Part shown: positions 49,101 to 58,676 of the stretch, piece by piece
How positions within the stretch are numbered: the first letter of the stretch is position 1
How the letters are laid out: each line of letters opens with the position of its first letter
Source of the DNA: Drosophila persimilis
Lineage: Eukaryota; Arthropoda; Insecta; Diptera; Drosophilidae
Direction of reading: 5' to 3'
Assembly (NCBI RefSeq): GCF_003286085.1
Contig: NW_020825367.1
Span: 310,001 to 374,000, forward strand
DNA: 64,000 bases
Program-made: the position numbers and the translations under genes
Notes under the pieces: generated by a model
Told to the model about the DNA's origin: nothing
Seen by the model: only the letters and a program-made list of their open reading frames with translations
Databases searched by the model: none

Positions 49101-49740
49101 GGTTCTTAAGCTCCTCACAGGTCGCGTATTGCGTGCCATGCACTATACCCTCAATGGTGGACATGGACTCGTCGCTGGCCGGAGGCAACGATTTCTCTGG
49201 TTTCACTGGTGTCTTGGGGTTGGGCACTTTGAATGCGACTGCATCGAGGAAAAGTTGTGTATTCTGAGCAATTGGTTCACTGAAGTCTTCGGCTCCGTGG
49301 AATATATCCTCCATTTCAGCAATGCTTAGATCAAGCAGATTGATCTGCTTGAACACGCTTCCGGCATCCTCCTCTATCGCAAGATCAATCTGGTTTTCTT
49401 TAGATGCAGCATTGCATTCGTGTCCTTGCTCTTGCTGGGGTCTCTGGGTGCTGGGAAATGATACATCAGCAAAAAGGCCATCGTCCGATTCACTCCGTTG
49501 CAACTCCGTTGGTTTGTTGCTCGTCTGCGCCTGTGTTCCGAAGAGCTCCTCATTTCGGCCGCTAAGAAGATCCTCAAGCTTTGCATTAGAGAAGAAACTC
49601 TCCTCGTCACTGTCTGGCCAAAAGAGGCTCTCGCTGCAAAAGCGTTTGCTATTGCCAGCATCCCTATGATTTTCTTCAGTTATATCAAGTGCCCTTTTGT
49701 TTGCAATTCGATCATTATTCTTTTTTTGCTGATCAGACAT
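46189..49740 (-). CDS. mus301: mus301 (spindle-C), HELQ-type DNA helicase, 1052 aa
   Basis: Nuclear superfamily 2 (Ski2/Hel308-like) DNA helicase of the HELQ family. In flies mus301/spn-C acts in repair of crosslinks and double-strand breaks, including meiotic breaks. Exons (minus): 49740-48939, 48873-48421, 48358-48153, 48099-47497, 47410-46529, 46459-46325, 46266-46189; total 3159 nt in frame. Motif I PTSGGKT is near residue 290, motif II DELH near 393, motif III SAT near 427, and motif VI QMVGRAGRAG near 636. The C-terminal part includes a helix-hairpin-helix (ELPGVKI/NRAKQLYAAGL). The N-terminal about 260 residues are acidic, Ser-rich and poorly structured. The start is ATG at 49740 (MSDQQKK); an upstream frame extension lacks a better start. 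Intron 4 is GC-AG. The length and motif order are full for the family. Confidence 0.93.
47411..47496 (-). other. GC-AG intron of mus301
   Basis: On the minus strand the exon ends CTGCAG and the intron begins GCAAGT; it ends TTTCTAG. Only the GC donor keeps the frame (VGLQ/SLILSV). The nearby GT (GTATAT, 4 nt later) would put the next exon out of frame. GC donors flanked by a perfect AG/GCAAGT context are a known minor class. Confidence 0.7.
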
Positions 49741-49775
49741 ATGTAAATTTTTCGCGCTCGTGTGACTAGTGGACT

Positions 49776-49783
49776 TATCGATA
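49776..49783 (-). promoter_or_regulatory. DRE (TATCGATA) upstream of mus301
   Basis: A perfect DNA-replication-related element 36 bp upstream of the mus301 ATG, the site bound by DREF in housekeeping and replication gene promoters. It forms the edge of the dispersed repeat described next, and a GTCACAC sequence (Motif-1 core) lies just nearer the gene. Confidence 0.6.
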
Positions 49784-50100
49784 AAATATACCGTCCGACC
49801 CTCGGAAATATACCGAAACACACCATCTCATTTAGAAAATATACCGTAAATATACTGATGAATTCAAGTTCTATATTTCTCGTTTTTGATCTTCCTTCGA
49901 ATATTAATATCTATATAGAACATTAAGCCATTCCCACATAATTTTATCCGATTAATGAATCTATATTCTAATTGACTGGCTTATTCTAAATACATGCTTT
50001 TATTGCATTGTGCGTAAAAAATGTTTGAGCGAAAATGGTCAAACAAAAAAAAATGTTTTAGCGAAATAGGTCACACAAAAAAACGAAAGAGAATAGTCCT
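49780..50100 (-). repeat. Dispersed repeat copy A at the mus301 promoter
   Basis: It contains AAATATACC repeats, GTCCGACCCTCGGAAATATACC, CCCACATAATTTTATC, GAATCTATATTCTAATTGAC and TGGCTTATT. The same blocks in the same order recur at 61.5-61.75 kb upstream of CdsA and again at 62.0-62.4 kb. The TATCGATA site joins it directly. It is likely a mobile or duplicated family; no coding capacity. Confidence 0.8.
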
Positions 50101-50522
50101 TCATATTGTTCAATTTAGAGATTCCGTTGAATAATGCAGGCTAACTAAAACCCTCAATTGTCAATTGTTGCTGGCATTTGAAGACTTGTTGCTCGTCAAC
50201 AGGAGTATGGCCATTTGTATACCCTATTTATTTAATTTTATATAAAGATACTGTTTTCCAAACTGTTTTAAAACGTAATTAATAAATACATATTCTCAAA
50301 TTGATATGTTTTAGACGTATTCATGCATTTAATTAGTTTCCTGTATATCCTGATCCCGATACCTTTAAAACAGAGACTGAATAGTTTCTGCATAGATTGG
50401 AGCCTGAAATGCCAAACATTGTCTCAATTCTGTAAGATCCTTTTTTCCTAAGGAAAATGGTGTCTTTTTTCAAAATGCATATTTTTGTTTGTTTTGCAAA
50501 TTCAAAATTTGTAATTTTTTGT

Positions 50523-50545
50523 GTGGTATGGTACCACCATACCAC
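50523..50545. repeat. Perfect 9-bp inverted repeat, 5-nt loop
   Basis: GTGGTATGG-TACCA-CCATACCAC in the mus301/FHA-helicase intergenic region. It could form a cruciform or a dyad protein site. A TATCGATG site (a DRE variant) follows at 50563. Confidence 0.7.
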
Positions 50546-50776
50546 AGAAGGGCGAACAAAGCTATCGATGTCTCAAAAAGATGGTAGCGCTCGCGATATA
50601 AAAAAATTACCTTGCAGTTGTTGGAGGGAAAACGCTAATATAATTTAAAAAGTTTAAAATTATTGAAACGTCTTTAAATAGATCTGTCGCACGAGTTCCG
50701 TGCAATTACGAATTGTGATAAGAACTGTGCCTTGGATTCTAGCCAACTTAAATTGAGGCCCGTGCGGTGTGGCAAG

Positions 50777-50784
50777 TATCGATA
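50777..50784 (+). promoter_or_regulatory. DRE upstream of the FHA/SF1 helicase gene
   Basis: Perfect TATCGATA, 80 bp upstream of the ATG at 50864. Together with the DRE at 49776 it gives both divergent helicase genes a DREF-type promoter. Confidence 0.6.
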
Positions 50785-50863
50785 GCTCTGCAAACGGCGT
50801 TGTTTTTATGGTGCGTCTTAATGGAAATACGCTTGGGTTGCGAAATTCCAGAAAATTGTCACA

Positions 50864-53800
50864 ATGGCCTGTTGGTACTTGGAGCACCTAAGTACTAAGG
50901 AGCGAGTGATCCTTCATAATGGAAAGAACACAATTGGACGCCACTCGACCTGCAAGATTGTGGTAACATATGCATATATATCTAGGAAGCATGTCGAGAT
51001 TACAGTTAGTCCGAATGAAGTCTTAGTCAGATGCTTGGTAAGTTTAGGTGAAACATAAACCGTAATATCTATCTTCCATATACCCTTTCTCCCCGCAGAA
51101 TGCTCCGAATGGTGTATATGTGAATGCCGAGGAAATTGCACAGGATGGCGCGGTTGGCGTGCCTGTACGCGAGGGGGATACAATCTGCCTGGGTTGTCCA
51201 ATTCCGGAGAAGGTATCGAGAACATATGCCGTTTTCAGGTTAAAGAAAGGAGCGGACTATTCGGACCAAATTGTAATATTAAGCGATTCAGATGACTCAG
51301 CTCCTTTGCCGCCTCTAAAGCCTGCTGCTGAAATCAAAGTGGAATCTGTCGCAAGCGATAATGCTGCCCCAAATTCTGCTAGCAAAGAGACGGACAAGGG
51401 GAGTCCAACTGCATCCAGTTCACATCCGATGCTTCACTTGCCGAAGTTACCACACGTTAAACCAGAGTTGGTACAGACGGCAAGAGATATTACAAACATC
51501 TTTGGAGAGGCAGATGAGACCATTATTGACAGTGTTCTGGAGATAAATCCGTATTTGTACAATCATTTGTCCAAAGATAAGCAAGCAGTCTCAATCTCAA
51601 AGCTACACGATGGTCAAGTGATTGAGCTGGCTGAGAAGAAGGATAGCCCGGATGGTCTGCCCTGTCCTAAGCAGCCCGACCACGCGGACAGCATCAGCAT
51701 GCCTCCGCCTTTTTCGCCTGCCACGTCTTTGGAGAAAATTGTTGAGGAGTACGATGAGGACATGGCCATGTCCCAGGCGGTTCTGCAAGAGATGAAGGAG
51801 GAGATGGCATTGAGCGATGGCGAGGAAAACTTTTTTGATACAAATAACAATGGAAGCCGCTCCCACGGCTCACCCTTGTCTTCCATTAATGACGACGACA
51901 TCATTGTGATCACCGACAGCGATGATGATGACCTATGCAGCAAGGTGACCGACTGGTCCAACAAGCTCCTCAGCCAGAAAGCAAACGACGTCTTGTCACA
52001 GGCGTATCCCATGGCCGATTCTGATGCGGAGGATGATTTTCAATCTCAAATGAAATTCCGAAACCTACCGAAGGCGCTTCGCATGGTCGATTCCAGCGAT
52101 GAGGAATCCGATCTGCTTGCCCCTCTCTTTCCCAAACGCTCCAATCCACTCCGCATTGATTCCAGCTCGGATGAGAGTGATACTTCCACCCCCACCACCC
52201 GTAAAGGTAAGTACACTATATCTTTCTCTGTCTTCTCTATTCTAATCTCACTCTTTTTCACAGCGGACAGGCTATCGTCAAAGCCATCTCCTATGCGCAG
52301 GGGCGCGAATCGCTCCAACTCCACCGAAGATGATTGCCAATTGTTCACGCGGCGCCAGCGAAAAGATCCGGACGACATCTTTCAGGGGCCAGACTTTTCT
52401 TCATCTACATATCCACAGAAGAATGATTATGATTGTAAGCTTAATGACTGGGATTTTGATAGCGTGATCTTTGGAGCCTTGAATGACGAGTCCCCCAATG
52501 AAGATCTAACCAAGAAGTCCAACATTATCCAGGGCAGAGATGAAATAGATTTAGATGTTTCTATGGAGGTTGGGCTGATGGCCCACTCAAACGTATCAAT
52601 GGAGAAAGCAGACACTTCTGGGAAGGAGCTAAAGGAATCTCCATCAGTAAAGAAAGCCGCTGCGGAGCCTGCAGTTGGCAACAAAGATACCAAAAAGTCC
52701 AGAATCTCCCAAAGACGATCAACCATAGGAGCCTCTCGCGAAGACTTGGCTCAAACGTATGAAACCAAAGATAAATCGGAACCTGAAGCTTCTAACAAAA
52801 ACTACACAAAGGAAAAAGAGTCTTCTGTAGAGATAGAGGTGCCATCTAAACCAAATGAAGTGGAGAAAGCTGCAGTTGAGCCTGCAGCTTCCAGTAAGGA
52901 TACCAAGAAGTCTAGAATCTCCCATCGACGAAAAACCGTGTCAGGCTCTCGCGAAGACTTGGCTGGCACTTCTATAGAGAAAACCAAAGATAAAGTGGAG
53001 TCTGTAGTTTCAAACAAAAATCACGCAAAGACGAAGGGGTCTTCCATGGGAAAAGAGGTGCCATCCAAACGAAAGGAAGTTCCTAAAGTGGAGCCTGCAG
53101 TTTCACACAAAAAGTCCAGAATTTCTCGGCGCCCATCAACCATAGCCGTCTCTCGCGAAGAGTTTCTTGCCGCTTCTGGGGAGGATCCCAAAGAAACTCC
53201 TGTAGATAAAACCGAAGATCAAGTGGAGTCGGCAGTTTCCAACAAAAATGACGCGAAGGCGAAGGGATCTTCTGTGGAGAAACGAAAGGAGGATTCTAAG
53301 GTGGAGCCTGAAGAGTTTCTTGCCGCTTCTGGAGAAGAACCAAAAGAAACTCCTTCAGTAGATCAGGGCCAAGTGGAGCCTGAAGTTTCCAATAGGTCGA
53401 AAGAAAATGAGCCACCACCTAAGCCAAGCCAGGAATTTCCTCCGAAAAGAGAGCCCAATGCACGACTTCGCAGCCGTGCCACTTCGTGCTACAACGAAAG
53501 ACCCCAAGACGAGCCAGATTTGGTGGCCAACATTGTCAACGGCATAGGCGTGAGGCTGATTAGGGGACCAGAAGTGATTGAGGCTCCTTCGTTGCCAAAG
53601 TGTCGCGGCAAGCTGCGCGGCGTTTCGGCTGTGCCCAAAGATAAGGTTTTGGACCGCCAGCGATTCCTTGACTATCAGGCCGATATGAATGCCAAATGGA
53701 AGGAGAAGCCCAAACCGAAGAAAACGGTAGATGACGAAACGAAGGACAAGCGTCGTGAGGCGCTCAAAAAACTGTCGGAGAAGAAGCCAGTCGAGAACAC

Positions 53801-56800
53801 TTCCGAGCAATCGGTCAACGGAAAGAGAAAAGCCCCAACCACTGTGCCAAAAGTAAGCAATAATAATCGTGGTGCTTTCCTCACCGTGGGCATCGATGGA
53901 CCGCCGCCCTCAAAGATTCCCAGCATGGACCTGCACAAGCCAAACAGGAGCCGACGTTCCACTATTGACGTTGAAAGTTTTTCACAGCAGATTCAGGCTA
54001 CAGATTTTCTGCCCAGGAGAATCGGCCGTCCGCCAGAGCGTAAGGAGGCCGAGTATGCAAGAAATCAGCGAACATGCAATCGCGTCACCTTCGCCAGCAT
54101 GGAGAAGGATATGGAGGAAAAGTTGAGGCTCCAGAAAATTTCGAAACGAGTGCGATTCAGCGACAAGGTTCAGATCAAATTTATCGAAGGTAGGCGTACG
54201 GCACGAGGCTCCCGCGGAGTGCACGGAAAAAAGGACACTGAGCTGCTATTCTCCAGCACGTATGACGAGAGACGTGAACGCTGGGCGCGCACTCAGGTGA
54301 ACGATCTAACGTCCCACTTCGAGACCATCCTCAAGTGGGCAAATCAATGGCTGAAGCTGCGGAGTGTGGATGCCGTGGCCAATGCAGATGTTCTGAAGCC
54401 CATAGCCCTCGAGTTCGAGACCGTCAAGCAATACAAGGAGTGAGTCTGAGTCGGAGTCCAAATTCCTTTTAGTGTGTTCCAGTGTGTGGCACTAACGCTC
54501 TCTAACACCTTTTTCTCTTGCAGAATCTTTGTGCCATTGATAAAACTCGAGTTGTTGACCACAATCGAAAGGGAATACAAAGTAGGGAGGGAGTCATTTG
54601 AGGTCTGCCTGCAGTTTCCTGTTGAGGAAAAGAATTCATTTTACTGCCTGACTACGCGAGGCAAGTGCCTGAATTCTATAGATCGTCTAATTTCTAATCA
54701 TCTATCTTCAATAGTGTTCACTAAACCGACAGGAAAGTATATGCTCTACACTCTATCGAGTGGAGACAAGCTCAAGGAGACGTTTGCTAACCTTCGGGAG
54801 CAAGGAACAAAAAATGGTACGTACGCTCCTTTTTAATTTTTTTTTTTACGTTGATGTGCAGTGCCTGCACCGTCAAGTGGCCCATTCGGCACGATCGTAC
54901 AACCGAACCGATCGCGTGCATGCAGGAAAGATAGATGTTAGACTAATATTGGAGAGCACTTAGAACTCAATTGACTAGTATAATATCGTAGAGGGATTTC
55001 TAATCCGGTTCGTGCAAGAAATAATTCGATCTACAAAACGAAAGGGACAACGCTATAGAGTATAGAGTGGATCTAATGGAAATCGTGTCGTTTATGCAGC
55101 TCAAAAACCAGGACTATCTACGCTACGTCACCCTCGTCAAGTTGTGCACAAAAACCACACGAAGCATTCTTTAACGCCTAACTAAGGATAGAAGGTTGTT
55201 TATTAAAAGCAATCGTGTATTGGGGTTAGATGGCAATCTCACACTTGCGTACCAGTTGAGGCCGAGCAGATGAAAGGGTGACAAATATTTCCGGACTGAT
55301 TCCTCGCCCCTTAACTTGAGGTCTAATATAACACCATCAAAAGAACCGCCGCATCGATCGTAAGAGGCAAACATGGGCCAGTGTCCCTATCGATGAAATT
55401 TCAGGTGTAGGTTTTGCACATAGGTGCTGCAGTTGCATGAAGTAATGAATACAGAAAAGGGGGATAGAAATAAGTTGTACACACAGGAATTCTAGTTCTT
55501 GTTGAGCCCGGACTGCACAATTTTTCGCCACGAAGTTTGAGCCCACTGCGATCAGAACCTCCAGGTGGACACATGAACGGTCACTTTTAGAAGTTTTTTA
55601 CCGATCTGCCATATCTCATATCTCACCATTTCCTTACTCTTTACAGGCCATGAACTGGTTTTCGAAATCTTAAAAGACGGCATTTCTCTTGAGACATTTG
55701 AGGGGATAAAACTCTTGACTGCCCACCCTGTGGTGGACAGCTTGAGAGTGGAGCTGGGCGTCCTGCGAGCTGTCGATCAGTTGTCACGCTCGCCACTCCA
55801 TCGAAAGATTATCAAGCCCGCCGAAATGCTGAAGAATGCCCATATACCCAGCTATGGAACACCGTTTGTTTTTAAGGGTTTCGCCAAGCTCAACCCTCAC
55901 CAGGAGGATGTCTGCTCAAGCACGTATCAACGTGTCATAGACGATGTAAAGCCAAGCATTACGCTTATTCAGGGTCCCCCAGGCACCGGCAAATCCATGG
56001 TGATTGCGAACATCAGCTTCCAGTGTCTGTATGGAAAGGCGGTTATAAAAAGGGACCGCAAGATACTAATCTGTGCCCACTCCAACACGGCCGTCGATTC
56101 AATTGTCTACCGACTGCACAATGTGCGAGAAAACTTCAATGAAAAGGATCGTTTTCATATGCTTCGTTATGGGCTGTACGAAAAGATGAACACGCTGTCG
56201 CGCCAGTACTCGCTAGAGCATAAGTACCAGAGCGCCAGGGCTCAAAAAAGAGAATGTTTGACGCCCGAAAACAGAGCGATTCTCAAAGAGCGCTACCTTG
56301 CGTTGCAAGCGGAGCTAAACAAGATGAAGATGAGGAATCTCGATGGCACCTGGCTGTTCGATAGGTACCAGGAGAAGACGAAGCAACTGCTGAACTGGGA
56401 AGAGCAGCTCAACCCTCGATTGACACATCGCGAGGAGTACGATATTGCTCACTCTCTTATAAAGGAAGCCAACATTGTGTGCACCACACTCTCTTCGTGC
56501 GTGAAGCTGGGCAGTTTTATTAACTACTTTGATATCTGTTTAATTGACGAGGCAACACAATGCACCGAGCCCTGGACCCTGCTGCCGATGCGTTTCGGCA
56601 TTCCGCACCTGGTGTTGGTGGGCGATACGCAGCAGTTGCCTGCCGTCGTGCTCTCCCAGAAGGCCGTCGACTTCGGTTTGTCTAAATCAATGTTCGATCG
56701 CATCCAGCGGAGCCTGGAGAAGCAGCAGGGGGTCCAGCCGAATGGTCATTTGTCCGTCCACACCAAGCTCTTTAGTCTGACCACGCAATACCGCATGCAT

Positions 56801-57497
56801 CCGGAGATCTGTAAGTGGCCGAATCGCTACTTCTACGAGGATCGGCTAGTCAATGGACAGGGCCTTGATATGTTTCTTGATTCGCCCTTGATTCCCTACT
56901 CTGTTATCAACTTGAGCTTCACCAGCGACACCAGCGATCCGAAAACTCGGAGCATTAGAAACGAAGAGGAGGCTTGCTTTGTGGCCAAGCTCCTGGCAGA
57001 GATGGAAAATCATTTGCCGAGCAAAGTCTACCTCTATGGTCTGATCTCGCCGTACACCAGCCAATGCCATACCCTGAGCCAAGTCATTCCCAGTCACATG
57101 AAGATCATGCCGCCACACACTGTGGATGCCTATCAGGGCATGGAGAGCGATGTGGTCGTCATTTCGAATGCCAGGACACGCGGCACCGGTTTCCTGTCCA
57201 ACTACCAGAGGCTCAATGTCGCCGTAACCAGGCCCAGGCGCTGTCTAATCATCTGCGGCAATTTCAATGATCTTCAGGTAAATGTCTGCTAAAACATTGT
57301 GATTCTGTTATCATATAGATATCCTCTTATCTGTCATCTTCCAGAGCGTGCCAATGTGGAAGAACCTGCTGGGCGATGCCCGTAAGAGAGGGGTTTACTT
57401 TGACTTAAAGCGTGAGGATGTTGCCAATCTAAAAGAGTCTTTGATGAGCAAACTATTGGTCAAGACCCCAGAGAAGGCTGATAAAGATAATTTATAG
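50864..57497 (+). CDS. FHA-domain, senataxin/Upf1-like SF1 helicase, 1844 aa
   Basis: Predicted nuclear ATP-dependent RNA/DNA helicase. Exons: 50864-51037, 51099-52206, 52264-54439, 54524-54816, 55647-57277, 57345-57497; 5535 nt in frame. Residues 1-100 are an FHA phosphothreonine-binding fold (IGRHSTCKIVV..SRKHVEI). Residues 110-450 are acidic with two SUMO-interacting-type motifs (IVILSDSDD near 116; IIVITDSDDDD near 326). About residues 600-860 hold Lys/Ser/Glu-rich tandem repeats. The helicase core has GPPGTGKS near 1359, DEAT near 1549, GDTQQLPAVV near 1576, TQYRMHPEI, DAYQGMESDVV and NVAVTRPRR near 1774. The order and spacing fit the Upf1-like SF1B group; FHA plus SF1B suggests a role in genome stability or transcription termination. 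From memory it may be the orthologue of melanogaster CG7504. It is transcribed divergently from mus301. Confidence 0.9.
52650..53400 (+). repeat. Internal protein-coding repeats, 68-71 codon period
   Basis: Three copies of a KKSRIS-(Q/H/R)RR-x-(S/K)T(I/V)-x-x-SRE(D/E) block begin at 52692, 52905 and 53109. Each is followed by an acidic/Lys-rich tail with VEPA and SNKN. A partial fourth copy (EEFLAASGE, KETP) follows. The periods are 213 and 204 nt, so the frame is kept. Confidence 0.85.
54817..55646 (+). other. Intron 4 of the helicase gene, with coding-looking fragments
   Basis: Donor G/GTACGT at 54817; acceptor CTCTTTACAG ending at 55646. Inside, short natural-looking peptides occur on both strands: plus 55025-55174 (LMEIVSFMQLKNQDYLRYVT at its core) and minus 55374-55171 (VILDLKLRGEESVRKYLSPF). 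None forms a full gene; a minus AATAAA falls inside the second. They may be remains of an inserted gene copy. Confidence 0.4.
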
Positions 57498-57622
57498 TAA
57501 TAGAAAGAAAAAAAAAACAGAAAAAAGTGAGACTAATGAATTTTTTTTTTTTTGTTTTTTTTATGCATTACAATGACAGGAGGAAAATCGCAAGAAACGG
57601 TCTTCCCCCAAGAATAGAATTA

Positions 57623-57628
57623 AATAAA
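57623..57628 (+). terminator. Poly(A) signal of the helicase gene
   Basis: AATAAA 126 bp after the stop codon, preceded by T-rich sequence. Confidence 0.55.
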
Positions 57629-57639
57629 CGCCATTTTCA

Positions 57640-58676
57640 GTTGGATTTACATTCATATTCTCATTATTTTTCATAACATTGATAGAGGACTTAAAGTTTC
57701 GATTTCTTTGTACACATAATTTCCTTAAAACATTTTCCGACCTGCCTTCTCCTTCGTATATAACAGGATTTATATATGAAACATTCTATATATATTATAT
57801 ATGTATGCTTTTTTGTGAAAATTGAATGAATAAAGGAACATAAAGAAATGTGAAATAAAAATGACTGGAATTCAGTTACCCAGATGGTTTTCACTCCCTA
57901 CGATACGTACGAGTATATTGCACTATAAATGACAGGCATAACGGAATTGCACATCATTAGTCTTCGGTTACAGGTGGATGTATGTATGTATGGGTTCAAA
58001 AATGCGCTTCGATTATCCTAAACACTGGGTGGGTGCCTCTGCAGCTCCTCCAGCTCCATATCCTTGTCAATCTCTAAGTCATAGTAGTAGTAATAGTAAG
58101 TAAATTCACTAACAACACATGCACACGCGTACAATCGATTGTTAAATTAAATTCATAGTTCTGCTGGTTGGTTTTGCTTCGTCTTGCGTCTTTAGCTTTA
58201 GCTTAAGCTTTAAAATAATGGAATCGCTTAACAACAAATCTATATATAACTATATAGAATAGAAGGGGAGCAGCAGCACACAGAACTTAATGCCAAATCA
58301 GAATATATATAACTTAGTGGGGATGGGATGGGAAGGGCGGGGCGGGGAAGGGGAACGGGAACGGGGGGAAAATCATCTAAAATGTAGCAACAAAATCTAA
58401 CGTAAACACTAAAAACATAACAATAATTATGCTCTCAATTAAAACTAGTTTATGTGGCGGCTTAAGGTGCATGCCGTATGCTTATAGATATACTATTCAT
58501 ATACCATTGTAGCATATATGTATATCAATATTTCTTTTACACATATAGAACGTACGACTAAAGCAAACTTGTCTGTTGTCTGTTGAATCTAAATGGGTAA
58601 TGGGTAATGGATGACCGCAGAGCCCGGTCTTGTTTTCCTTTTTGTTTTTGTTTTAGTTGTTGTTTTTGTGTTTAAT
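57640..58676. other. 3' flanks of two convergent genes
   Basis: AT-rich sequence between the helicase gene (+) and CdsA (-), probably mostly CdsA 3'UTR. No coding frame. A second AATAAA on the plus strand lies near 57829. I see no canonical AATAAA on the minus strand, so CdsA may use a variant signal. Confidence 0.5.
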
